Shown: piece by piece, positions 30,426 through 38,512 of the stretch
Numbering within the stretch: position 1 is the stretch's first letter
How the letters are laid out: each line of letters starts with the position of its first letter
NCBI GenBank assembly: GCA_900542045.1
Contig: UQMI01000002.1
Location: 62,001 to 126,000, forward strand
DNA length: 64,000 nucleotides
Source of the DNA: an uncultured Blautia sp.
GTDB taxonomy: Bacteria > Bacillota > Clostridia > Lachnospirales > Lachnospiraceae
Direction: 5' to 3'
Notes under the pieces: model-generated
The model's input: only the letters and a program-made list of their open reading frames with translations
Databases searched by the model: none
Told to the model about the DNA's origin: nothing
Made by a program: the position numbers and the translations under genes

Positions 30426-33047
30426 TTATTTTTCTTCTTTTCCGTAATATGCTTTCAGATAGATTCCCTTTAATTCGGACATCAGAGGATATCTGGGGTT
30501 GGCACCGGTACACTGGTCATTGAAGGCCTGCTCCACCATTTCGTCCAGAGTTTCCAGGAAATAGGTTTCATCTACGCCGTAAGCTTTGATGGATTTTTTG
30601 ATCTCAATGGCATCTTTCAGTTCTTCCAGTTTTGCCAGCAGTTTTTCAAATACTTCGTTATCATCTTTACCGGTAAGACCTACATAGCGGCCGATCTCTG
30701 CATAGCGGGCCAGGGTATGCGGATATTCATACTGGGGGAAAGTGCCCATCTTGGTGGGAACTTCCGCGGAATTGTAGCGCATGACATCGGTAAGCACCAC
30801 TGCGTTGGCAATACCATGTGGAAGATGATGGAAGGCACCCAGCTTATGAGCCAGGGAATGGTTGATCCCCAGGAAAGCGTTGGCGAAAGCCATGCCGGCC
30901 AGGCAGGATGCATTTGCCATTTTATCTCTGGCTTCCACATCGGCAGCGCCGTTTTTGTATGCTCTCGGCAGGTAATCAAATACCAGTTTGATGGCCTTTA
31001 ATGCCAGTCCGTCTGTATAGTCGGAAGCCATCACCGATACATAAGCTTCGATGGCATGGGTCATAACGTCAATACCGGAAGCGCAGGTCAGTCCCTTAGG
31101 CTGTGTCATCATATTGTCAGTATCTACGATAGCCATGTTGGGCATTAACTGATAGTCTGCCAGCGGCCATTTTACGCCGGTATCCTGATCAGTAATGATG
31201 GCGAATGGTGTTACCTCAGAACCGGTTCCGGAGGAAGTAGGAATTGCCACGAAGTAAGCTTTTTCTCCCATTTTCGGGAAGGTAAATACACGCTTGCGGA
31301 TATCCATGAAGTCCATGGACATATCTGCAAAGTTTACATCGGGATGCTCATAGAGTACCCACATGATCTTGCCGGCATCCATGGCGGAACCGCCGCCCAG
31401 AGCGATGATCACATCCGGTTCAAATGCAGCCATTGCTTTGGCGCCAGCCTGGGCGGAAGCCAGGGTGGGATCCGGAGCTACATCGGAGAAGCAGGTATGC
31501 ACAATGCCCATTTCATCCAGCTTGTCTTCAATGGGTTTGGTATAGCCGTTTTTGTACAGGAAGCTGTCAGTTACGATGAAGGCGCGTTTCTTATGCATGA
31601 CGGTGCCAAGTTCGTCCAGTGCCACCGGCATGCAGCCTTTCTTAAAGTATACTTTCTCAGGAGTACGGAACCAGAGCATATTTTCTCTCCTTTCGGCGAT
31701 GGTTTTAATGTTGAGCAGATGTTTGACGCCTACGTTTTCCGAAACAGAGTTTCCGCCCCAGGAGCCGCAGCCCAGAGTCAGTGAAGGAGCCAGTTTGAAG
31801 TTGTAAAGGTCGCCGATTCCGCCATGGGAAGATGGCGTATTGATGAGGATACGGCAGGTCTTCATGGCAGCCGCATGTTTTGCCATTTTCTCTTTTTCAT
31901 TTACATTGATGTACAGAGAGGAGGTATGGCCGTAACCGCCGTCTGCCACCAGCTGCGCCGCTTTTTCCAGAGCCTCGTCAAAGGTTTTGGCCTTGTACAT
32001 GGCCAGTACCGGTGACAGTTTTTCATGGGCAAATTCTTCGGAAATGTCCACAGATTCCACCTCACCGATGAGGATCTTGGTGTTTTCCGGAACGGAGATG
32101 CCAGCCAGTTCTGCAATGTGAGAAGCCTTCTGTCCGACAATCTTGGCATTGACAGCACCGTTAATGATGATGGTCTTGCGGACTTTGTCCAGTTCATCCT
32201 CTTTTAAGAAGTAGCATCCTCTGTAGAGGAACTCTTTCTTTACAGCTTCATATACCGGTTCCAGAACGGTAACGGACTGTTCGGAAGCACAGATCATACC
32301 ATTGTCAAAGGTCTTGGAATGGATGATGGAGTTCACTGCCAGACGGATGTCTGCTGTCTCATCAATGATGACTGGTGTGTTGCCGGCGCCTACGCCTACG
32401 GCCGGTTTTCCGGAGGAGTATGCAGCTTTTACCATTCCCGGGCCGCCGGTTGCAAGGATCAGATCCGCTTCTTTCATGACCATATTGGTCAGTTCCAGAG
32501 ACGGGATATCGATCCATCCGATGATGCCTTCAGGAGCGCCTGCTTCTACGGCAGCTTCCAGAACGATCCTGGCAGCCTCAATGGTGCATTTTTTTGCACG
32601 GGGATGAGGGCTGATGATGATGGCGTTTCTGGTCTTCAGACAGAGCAATGTTTTAAAAATGGCAGTGGATGTGGGGTTGGTCGTGGGAATAACCGCAGCC
32701 ACAAGGCCCACCGGTTCCACCACTTTTTTAATGCCGAAAGCAGGGTCTTCTTCGATGACACCGCAGGTTTTGGTGTTCTTGTATGCATTGTAAATATATT
32801 CGGCGGCATAGTGGTTTTTAATGACTTTGTCTTCCACAACGCCCATGCCCGTTTCCTCTACAGCCTGTTTTGCCAGAGGAATACGCATTTTGTTGGCGGC
32901 AGTGGCAGCAGCCAGAAAAATTTTGTCAACCTGTTCCTGGGAGTAGGAGGCGAAGATTTTCTGAGCCTCGCGCATAGATGCCATTTTTGCTGACAAAGCT
33001 TCTGGCGTGTCGATGATTTGTGGGGTTGCAGTTTCGTTCTTTGCCAT
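30426..33047 (-). CDS. adhE: bifunctional acetaldehyde-CoA/alcohol dehydrogenase
   Basis: An 873-residue AdhE. The N-terminal half (to about 440) is a CoA-acylating aldehyde dehydrogenase, with the catalytic cysteine in NGMICASEQSV. The C-terminal half is an iron-dependent alcohol dehydrogenase with GGGSAMDAGK and the metal-binding histidines in INHSLAHKLGAFHHLPHG. It turns acetyl-CoA to ethanol while re-oxidising two NADH, and the family assembles into spirosome filaments. AGGAGG precedes the ATG. The upstream region has a consensus promoter and two Rex-like sites, as expected for a gene switched on by a high NADH/NAD+ ratio. Confidence 0.97.
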   Translation of the reverse strand: MAKNETATPQIIDTPEALSAKMASMREAQKIFASYSQEQVDKIFLAAATAANKMRIPLAKQAVEETGMGVVEDKVIKNHYAAEYIYNAYKNTKTCGVIEEDPAFGIKKVVEPVGLVAAVIPTTNPTSTAIFKTLLCLKTRNAIIISPHPRAKKCTIEAARIVLEAAVEAGAPEGIIGWIDIPSLELTNMVMKEADLILATGGPGMVKAAYSSGKPAVGVGAGNTPVIIDETADIRLAVNSIIHSKTFDNGMICASEQSVTVLEPVYEAVKKEFLYRGCYFLKEDELDKVRKTIIINGAVNAKIVGQKASHIAELAGISVPENTKILIGEVESVDISEEFAHEKLSPVLAMYKAKTFDEALEKAAQLVADGGYGHTSSLYINVNEKEKMAKHAAAMKTCRILINTPSSHGGIGDLYNFKLAPSLTLGCGSWGGNSVSENVGVKHLLNIKTIAERRENMLWFRTPEKVYFKKGCMPVALDELGTVMHKKRAFIVTDSFLYKNGYTKPIEDKLDEMGIVHTCFSDVAPDPTLASAQAGAKAMAAFEPDVIIALGGGSAMDAGKIMWVLYEHPDVNFADMSMDFMDIRKRVFTFPKMGEKAYFVAIPTSSGTGSEVTPFAIITDQDTGVKWPLADYQLMPNMAIVDTDNMMTQPKGLTCASGIDVMTHAIEAYVSVMASDYTDGLALKAIKLVFDYLPRAYKNGAADVEARDKMANASCLAGMAFANAFLGINHSLAHKLGAFHHLPHGIANAVVLTDVMRYNSAEVPTKMGTFPQYEYPHTLARYAEIGRYVGLTGKDDNEVFEKLLAKLEELKDAIEIKKSIKAYGVDETYFLETLDEMVEQAFNDQCTGANPRYPLMSELKGIYLKAYYGKEEK

Positions 33048-33106
33048 AGTTTAGACCTCCTGTTGTGTAATCAATCTTATAATCTGCATAATTGGAGTAA
33101 AAAAAG

Positions 33107-33124
33107 TTGTTAATTTATTGTCAA
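33107..33124. promoter_or_regulatory. Rex-like operator 1
   Basis: TTGTTAA-TTTA-TTGTCAA. The first half is perfect for the Rex consensus TTGTTAA-N4-TTAACAA and the second matches five of seven. It lies just downstream of the predicted adhE transcription start. Confidence 0.6.
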
Positions 33125-33136
33125 TCCTTGAAGGGG

Positions 33137-33165
33137 ATTATACGCTCTCGTTAATTCTTTGTCAA
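33137..33165 (-). promoter_or_regulatory. adhE: consensus adhE promoter
   Basis: On the minus strand, TTGACA (33165-33160), exactly 17 bases, TATAAT (33142-33137): a full consensus sigma-A promoter. The predicted start is near 33130, with a leader of about 80 bases. Confidence 0.9.
33148..33165. promoter_or_regulatory. Rex-like operator 2
   Basis: TCGTTAA-TTCT-TTGTCAA matches six and five of seven in its halves. It overlaps the adhE -35 box and spacer, so bound Rex would block polymerase. The two operators start 41 bases apart, about four helical turns. Confidence 0.6.
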
Positions 33166-33539
33166 TAGCGAGAACGATTATTTTTTAACAAAATTTGAAA
33201 TATGGGGGAATTGCACAAAAATTCAGGCGTATAATTGGTAATGATATTTATTTACAGAACAAAAAAATTGGAAAATGAGAAATGATCCGTGTGGTATCTG
33301 AGAAATGAATATCTTTCATACATATAAATCGGCCAGAGGCAAAGGTCAAAGTCCGATTTTGCTTGTACGAAGGCGGATTTTCACCTTAGATTCGCCAGAA
33401 TATGAAGGGAAAGGGGAGATGGATCCCGGGATACACGAATGGGGGAAAATGAGAACTGCGGAGAAATTGTTACAAACTTATCATAATTGCGGGCAGCAGG
33501 GGCGTCGAAATTTCTGGGAGTATGAGGCGCGGCGGGAGA
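33166..33539. other. intergenic region without a credible gene
   Basis: The left part is A/T-rich sequence upstream of the adhE promoter. A 131-codon plus frame (33305-33700) has no ribosome site and runs antisense into the HxlR remnant, so I do not call it. Confidence 0.5.
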
Positions 33540-33860
33540 TTAGATCCGGTTCTGATCTCCCCACTCGCACATACTGTCCAGAATGGGGATTAGGGATCTG
33601 CCCCGTTCTGTCAGACTGTATTCTACTTTTGGAGGAATCTGGGGATATTCTTCCCTGTACACGAGCTGATCAGCTTCCAGTTCTTTCAGTGTGGCACTGA
33701 GAGTTTTGTAGGAAATCTCACCGATATATCTTTTTATTTCATTGAACCGTACGATGCCAAATTCCATTCAAGTATAGAGGATCGTCATTTTATATTTCTC
33801 GTTTATCAGGGAAAGGGTGTAGCTGAAGCCCGTGTCTTTGAGACATTCATTGGAAATACA
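33540..33860 (-). pseudogene. HxlR-family regulator remnant
   Basis: Read on the minus strand, the frame gives ECLKDTGFSYTLSLI, then KYKMTILYT, a TGA at 33770-33768, then MEFGIVRFNEIKRYIG and IPPKVEYSLTERGRSLIPIL to TAA at 33542-33540. This is almost a whole HxlR/YodB winged-helix regulator, with one nonsense codon where leucine is normal and no start codon (only ATT is available before an upstream stop). A 75-residue piece could restart at the ATG after the TGA but would lack the first helices. The remnant ends exactly where a divergent flavoprotein remnant begins. Confidence 0.8.
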
Positions 33861-34250
33861 TCAGCCCTGGTCGAGGCTTTTGTCCGGGGAGCAGAAAGTA
33901 TGGGAAATGAGGTGACGGAATTTTTCCTGGACCGGATGGAAATTCACGGGTGCAAGGGCTGCTTTGGCGGACACAGCAGTCAGGCCTGTCCCTGTGTGCA
34001 GAAGGACGATATGGACAAAATCTATCCGGTAGTCAGAGAAAGTGAAGTGATCGTACTGGCCACTCCGCTGTATTACTGGAATATGAGCGGTCAGATCCGG
34101 ACCGCCATTGACCGTCTGTTTGCCCTGGAAGAGGGAGACGGAAATCTGCTTCGGGGACATGTACTGGCCGGCGGAAACGGAGATGTGGGAGATATCGAAG
34201 GTAAAGCAGAACTTCAGCAGGCTTATGAACTGGGAAAATCCATTCAGTAA
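33843..34250 (+). pseudogene. flavodoxin-fold NAD(P)H oxidoreductase remnant
   Basis: Homology starts abruptly at GNTSALVEAFVRGAESMG (33852), the second half of the FMN-binding loop (normally GSPRKxGNTSALVEAF); the first strand and start codon are missing. CKGCFGG, VLATPLYYWNMSGQ and the end NGDVGDIEGKAELQQAYELGKSI follow family pattern. Between NLLRG and HVLAGGNG about 30-40 residues expected in full-length members appear deleted in frame. The ATG at 33900 could start a 116-residue product without the flavin loop, so activity is unlikely. HxlR regulators often control such divergent flavoprotein genes. Confidence 0.75.
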
Positions 34251-34331
34251 TCGTGACAAAGGCTGAGATGCCGGTATCTATTTTGCCATTTGTATGGTAT
34301 GATGATGAAAAACATGCAGAGGGAAAGAGAA

Positions 34332-34970
34332 ATGGCTGACGGCAGAAAGTCAAACTACGAAAAAATGAAAAACGATATGGCGGCAGTTTTTCTGAAATAT
34401 GATCAGGATAAAATGATCCGGAAATTCGGTCTGCAATACGATGAGGACAGCATCTGGATCCGGTTTGTGGGACGAACTTATCAGATCCGGCGCCGGACTG
34501 GCAGTATATTTTGGGTAAATGACGGGCAGCAGGAAGTGGAAGCAGGCTACAATGAAGTCATGACCATATATGATGTGTTGTGCAATTCCAAAGAAGATTG
34601 TCATCTGGCCCGCAACTGGGTAAATGTGGGGAGTCTGTCTGCGGTAAAAGGCGGCTCCCTCTCTAAGACCGGCCATTTTTTCAGCGAAGCTGGAAAGGCT
34701 TTTGAGGGGAAAACGGAGCTGCTGATGAGGGCCTGTGAAAGGCTGGGAGGAAGAAAACTGAGTGGAGGCGATGCGGCGTACGAAATAGAACTGTTTCCGT
34801 TTCTGCCGATTGTCCTTCGTTTTTGGGATGCAGACGAGGAATTTTCTGGAAGCCTGCAGATTCTGACTGACGAAAATATTCTGGAATATATGCATTACGA
34901 GACCCTGATGTTTGCCCTGTCCCATGTCCTGGAAAGGATCCGGCAGGAGATGTCTTACGGTGGAGAATGA
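34332..34970 (+). CDS. DUF3786 domain protein
   Basis: A 212-residue protein that I recognise as DUF3786, a family of unknown function in anaerobic bacteria, often near corrinoid or one-carbon genes. Characteristic parts are IWIRFVGRTYQIRRRTG, the central VMTIYDVLCNSK, and ELFPFLPIVLRFWDADEEFSGSL. It is soluble, without motif-level evidence of an enzyme. GAGGGAAAG precedes the ATG at 34332; the in-frame ATG cluster at 34290-34302 lacks a ribosome site. It stands alone, followed by a terminator. Confidence 0.75.
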   Translation: MADGRKSNYEKMKNDMAAVFLKYDQDKMIRKFGLQYDEDSIWIRFVGRTYQIRRRTGSIFWVNDGQQEVEAGYNEVMTIYDVLCNSKEDCHLARNWVNVGSLSAVKGGSLSKTGHFFSEAGKAFEGKTELLMRACERLGGRKLSGGDAAYEIELFPFLPIVLRFWDADEEFSGSLQILTDENILEYMHYETLMFALSHVLERIRQEMSYGGE

Positions 34971-35042
34971 AGAAGTCGGAAATCAGGCAAACAGAGGATC
35001 CCCAGAAGAGGTTAAAAACAGGTCATATTGCAGTATAAGACA

Positions 35043-35086
35043 GGGGCAGGTACGGCTCAGACGAGCCGCGCATGCCCCGATTTTTT
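35043..35086 (+). terminator. intrinsic terminator of the DUF3786 gene
   Basis: GGGGCA pairs with TGCCCC and an inner GGCTC with GAGCC, followed by TTTTTT. The convergent typA gene ends just downstream. Confidence 0.85.
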
Positions 35087-35102
35087 CCAAAAGAAAACGT
35101 GA

Positions 35103-36935
35103 TCACTGTGCCCGGAATCCGGCGCGCTTACGCTCTCTGGAATCCAGGATCTTCTTGCGGATGCGAAGGCTCTTGGGAGTCACTTCCAGAAGTTCATCGC
35201 TGTCAATGAATTCCAGTGCCTGCTCCAGACTGAGAATCTTGGGCGGAGTCAGACGCAGAGCTTCATCGGCGGAAGAGGAACGGGTATTGGTCAGGTGCTT
35301 GGTCTTGCACACGTTCAGTTCAATGTCTTCCGGTTTGCCGTTTTGTCCGATCACCATGCCGCTGTATACTTTTGTGCCTGGTCCGATGAACAGAGTTCCT
35401 CTCTCCTGAGCGGAGAACAGGCCGTAGGTTACCGCCTCTCCTGGTTCAAAGGCGATGAGGGAACCCTGCTTTCTGTACTGCAGATCTCCTTTATAAGGGG
35501 CGTAGCCATCGAAAATCGTATTCAGGACGCCAGTTCCCTTGGTAAGCGTCAGGAATTCTCCGCGGATACCGATAAGCCCTCTGGCAGGAATGGAAAATTC
35601 CAGACGGGAAGAACCGTCACTGGCAAGACTCATGCCCATAAGCTCACCTTTCCGTTCGCTTAATTTCTGAATGACAGAGCCGGAGTATTCTTCAGGAACG
35701 TCAATATAAGCCAGTTCCATGGGTTCCAGTTTCTGGCCCCGCTCATTTTCCTTGTAAAGAACTTCTGCCTTGCTTACAGCAAATTCATAACCTTCCCGGC
35801 GCATATTTTCAATTAATACGGACAGGTGCAGCTCGCCGCGTCCGGATACTTTGAAGCACTCGGTGGTATCTGTTTCTTCCACCCGAAGACTGACGTCTGT
35901 GTTCAGTTCCCGGAACAGACGGTCGCGCAGATGACGGGATGTCACGTATTTTCCCTCCTGGCCGGCCAGGGGACTGTCATTCACCAGGAAGTTCATGGCA
36001 ATGGTAGGCTCGGAAATCTTCTGGAAGGGAATGGGTTCAGGATTTTCCGGGGTGCAGATGGTATCGCCGATGTGCAGGTCCGCAATACCGGAAATCGCCA
36101 CAATGGATCCCACGGAAGCCTGGTCCACAGGGATTTTGTTCAGACCGTCAAATTCATAGAGATTGCTGATCTTAACTTTCTGTTTTTTGTCCGGATCATG
36201 CTCATTTACCAGAAGAACCTCCTGGTTTACGCTGATAGTTCCGTTTTCCACTTTTCCTACGCCGATGCGGCCCACATAATCGTTATAATCAATGGTACTG
36301 ATCAGGACCTGGGTGGGAGCATCCGGATCACCTTCGGGGGCAGGAATATAGTTCAGGATTGTTTCAAAAAGAGGCTCCATGCTCTCCGGTGTGTCTGCCA
36401 GATCCAGCACCGCATGTCCGGTCTTGGCGGAAGCATACAGGAAGGGGCAGTCCAGCTGCTCGTCGGAAGCTTCCAGATCCATGAGAAGCTCCAGAACCTC
36501 ATCAATGACCTCGTCGGGGCGGGCTTCCGGACGGTCAATCTTGTTGATGCAGACAATGATGTGCAGATTCAGTTCCAGGGCTTTTTTCAGCACAAATTTC
36601 GTCTGGGGCATAGCGCCTTCAAAGGCGTCCACCAGGAGAATCACACCGTCCACCATTTTCAGGACACGCTCCACCTCGCCGCCGAAATCGGCATGTCCGG
36701 GAGTATCGATAATGTTGATCTTTACATCTTTGTAAAAAACAGCTGTATTTTTAGACAGGATCGTGATGCCGCGTTCCCGTTCAATTGCATTGGAGTCCAT
36801 GACCCGTTCCTGTACTTCCTGATTCGCACGGAAAACACCGCTCTGTTTCAGCAGCTGGTCCACCAGAGTGGTTTTTCCATGGTCAACATGAGCAATGATG
36901 GCCACATTGCGGATATTTTCGCTTTTCCTTTTCAT
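35103..36935 (-). CDS. typA: ribosome-associated GTPase TypA/BipA
   Basis: A 610-residue translational GTPase of standard length. It has the P-loop AHVDHGKTT (15-23), switch II DTPGHADFGGE, and NKIDRPEARPDE for guanine recognition, then the beta-barrel domain, EF-G-like domains III and V, and the TypA-specific C-terminal domain near FSAQERGTLFIGPGTKVYSGM. It assists ribosome assembly and stress or cold adaptation. The ATG follows AAAGGATTCG. The upstream 260 bases hold an unusual repeat pair, listed separately. Confidence 0.97.
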   Translation of the reverse strand: MKRKSENIRNVAIIAHVDHGKTTLVDQLLKQSGVFRANQEVQERVMDSNAIERERGITILSKNTAVFYKDVKINIIDTPGHADFGGEVERVLKMVDGVILLVDAFEGAMPQTKFVLKKALELNLHIIVCINKIDRPEARPDEVIDEVLELLMDLEASDEQLDCPFLYASAKTGHAVLDLADTPESMEPLFETILNYIPAPEGDPDAPTQVLISTIDYNDYVGRIGVGKVENGTISVNQEVLLVNEHDPDKKQKVKISNLYEFDGLNKIPVDQASVGSIVAISGIADLHIGDTICTPENPEPIPFQKISEPTIAMNFLVNDSPLAGQEGKYVTSRHLRDRLFRELNTDVSLRVEETDTTECFKVSGRGELHLSVLIENMRREGYEFAVSKAEVLYKENERGQKLEPMELAYIDVPEEYSGSVIQKLSERKGELMGMSLASDGSSRLEFSIPARGLIGIRGEFLTLTKGTGVLNTIFDGYAPYKGDLQYRKQGSLIAFEPGEAVTYGLFSAQERGTLFIGPGTKVYSGMVIGQNGKPEDIELNVCKTKHLTNTRSSSADEALRLTPPKILSLEQALEFIDSDELLEVTPKSLRIRKKILDSRERKRAGFRAQ

Positions 36936-36967
36936 AGATAACGAATCCTTTCTATAAATAAAATCGA

Positions 36968-37020
36968 GTGAAATGTTTCAGATTGACGCAAGTGTCAAAA
37001 GATGCCAGGTGAAATGTTTC
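36968..37020. repeat. 12-base direct repeat pair upstream of typA
   Basis: GTGAAATGTTTC occurs at 36968-36979 and 37009-37020, 41 bases apart. Between them lies an inverted pair, TTGAC (36983-36987) and GTCAA (36994-36998). Possibly an operator; no known motif fits. Confidence 0.5.
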
Positions 37021-37196
37021 GTACTTATAGATAGCCGGTCTTTTGAACCTGGTACTACAACTTTTAAAGTTTATCATATTTTGGCAGGAATACAAGGTAA
37101 TTCCGAAAAAAATTTTTTTCAGGTTCTAAAAAGGCAGGGGACGGAATAGTAATGATATAGACAAACTACCACAAAGAGGAAGGGGAACTATCAATC

Positions 37197-37823
37197 ATGG
37201 CAGATAAGATTATGGAAAACAATCAGGTTTCAATGATGGGAAAAATCGCATCACAGTTCACATTCAGTCATCAGGTATTCGGAGAAGGCTTTTATACCGT
37301 AGAATTGCTGGTAAAGCGTCTCAGCGACTCGGAAGACAGGATTCCGCTGATGGTGTCAGAACGGCTGGTGGATGTCACTCAGGATTATGAGGGAGAGTAC
37401 ATCCAGGTGCAGGGGCAGTTCCGATCCTATAACCGGCATGAGGAGAAGCGCAATCGGCTGGTGCTCTCTGTATTTGTAAGAGAGCTTTCCTTTGTCGAAG
37501 AAGAGGATGACAGCATTACGGTCAATCAGATCTTTCTGGACGGCTATATCTGTAAGCCGCCGGTGTACCGAAAAACGCCGTTGGGAAGAGAAATTGCGGA
37601 CCTGCTGATGGCCGTAAACAGGCCGTATGGAAAATCAGACTACATACCCTGTATATGCTGGGGGAGAAATGCCAGGTATGCATCCGCTTTTGAAGTGGGG
37701 GGACATGTACTGATCTGGGGAAGGATCCAGAGCCGGGAATATATGAAAAAACTGGGAGAAAACGAAATGGAAAAACGGGTGGCCTATGAGGTGTCTGTAA
37801 GCAAGCTGGAATATCTGGAATAA
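37197..37823 (+). CDS. tandem OB-fold single-strand DNA-binding-like protein
   Basis: A 208-residue protein with two OB-fold-like halves. The first half (about 8-100) has GKIASQFTFSHQVFGEGFYTVELLVKR. The second (about 108-208) starts NQIFLDGYICKPPVYRKTPLGREIADLLMAV, a clear match to the single-strand binding protein family (shown as DGYICKPPVYRKTPLGREI). There is no acidic SSB tail; it ends SVSKLEYLE. It is probably an accessory protein, distinct from the main replicative SSB, of a type common in Lachnospiraceae. GAAGGGG lies before the ATG. Confidence 0.75.
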   Translation: MADKIMENNQVSMMGKIASQFTFSHQVFGEGFYTVELLVKRLSDSEDRIPLMVSERLVDVTQDYEGEYIQVQGQFRSYNRHEEKRNRLVLSVFVRELSFVEEEDDSITVNQIFLDGYICKPPVYRKTPLGREIADLLMAVNRPYGKSDYIPCICWGRNARYASAFEVGGHVLIWGRIQSREYMKKLGENEMEKRVAYEVSVSKLEYLE

Positions 37824-37859
37824 AAAAGCAGGAAAAGGATTCATTTTGAAAGAATACGA

Positions 37860-37888
37860 TTGCAATTGTGCTGATTTTGCGGTAAGAT
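37860..37888 (+). promoter_or_regulatory. promoter of the CobO-like gene
   Basis: TTGCAA, 17 bases, TAAGAT, about 52 bases before the ATG. Confidence 0.6.
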
Positions 37889-37940
37889 TAATCAGACCTG
37901 TATGACTCACGTATAGAAAAGAGGTATAAGAAGAACAGAT

Positions 37941-38441
37941 ATGGGAAAGGGATTTGTGGAAATATACTGTGGAGGCGGCAGAGGAAAGACAACCCTGGCG
38001 CTGGGACAGAGCCTGAGAGCCTCTCTTCAAGGCAAGAGTGTGATCATTATTCAGTTTTTAAAGGGCAATGCACGCAGAGAACTGGACTTCCTGCAGGATC
38101 TGCAGGATCTGGACATCAAGATTTTCCGCTTTGAGCGCTCCGGTATGTGTTATGCGGATCTGAGCGATCAGGAGAAGGAAGAGCAGAAGAGCAACATCCT
38201 GAATGGAATCAATTTTGCCCGTAAGGTGATTACTACCCAGGAATGTGATTTCCTGGTTCTGGATGAGATTCTGGGCCTGCTGGAATACGATATTGTATCC
38301 ACAGAGCAGGTGGTGGGTCTGCTGCAGGCCAGAGATGACATGGATATTATACTGACAGGAAATATTCTGACAGAAGAACTGCGCAGATATGCGGACAGTG
38401 TGACCACCATCGAGACGACAGATAACAGTATAAGGGAATAA
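37941..38441 (+). CDS. CobO/BtuR-like P-loop ATPase
   Basis: A 166-residue protein of the ATP:corrinoid adenosyltransferase family (CobO/BtuR fold). The P-loop is CGGGRGKTTLALG (10-22), followed by IIIQFLKG and the Walker B-like FLVLDEILG. True CobO enzymes adenosylate cobyrinic acid or cobinamide. This one is shorter than E. coli BtuR (196) and lacks its N-terminal extension, and no other cobalamin gene is near, so the assignment to corrinoid is a family-level inference. It has its own promoter and terminator. Confidence 0.8.
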   Translation: MGKGFVEIYCGGGRGKTTLALGQSLRASLQGKSVIIIQFLKGNARRELDFLQDLQDLDIKIFRFERSGMCYADLSDQEKEEQKSNILNGINFARKVITTQECDFLVLDEILGLLEYDIVSTEQVVGLLQARDDMDIILTGNILTEELRRYADSVTTIETTDNSIRE

Positions 38442-38447
38442 GACGTG

Positions 38448-38485
38448 AAAAGGCTGCCGGAATTGAATGATTACGCAGCCTTTTT
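38448..38485 (+). terminator. intrinsic terminator 28 bases before the glycan operon
   Basis: AAAAGGCTGC pairs with GCAGCCTTTT and is followed by T. It ends only 28 bases before the rfbF ATG, leaving no room for a normal promoter in between. Confidence 0.88.
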
Positions 38486-38512
38486 CCTATGCCCGGAAAT
38501 AAGGAGAAACCA

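Noticed and set aside
33305..33700. A 131-codon plus frame left of the HxlR remnant
   Set aside because: No ribosome site, atypical composition, and half of it is antisense to recognisable HxlR sequence.
34912..35409. A plus-strand frame overlapping the ends of the DUF3786 gene and typA
   Set aside because: It reads across a terminator and antisense to typA, with no family resemblance.
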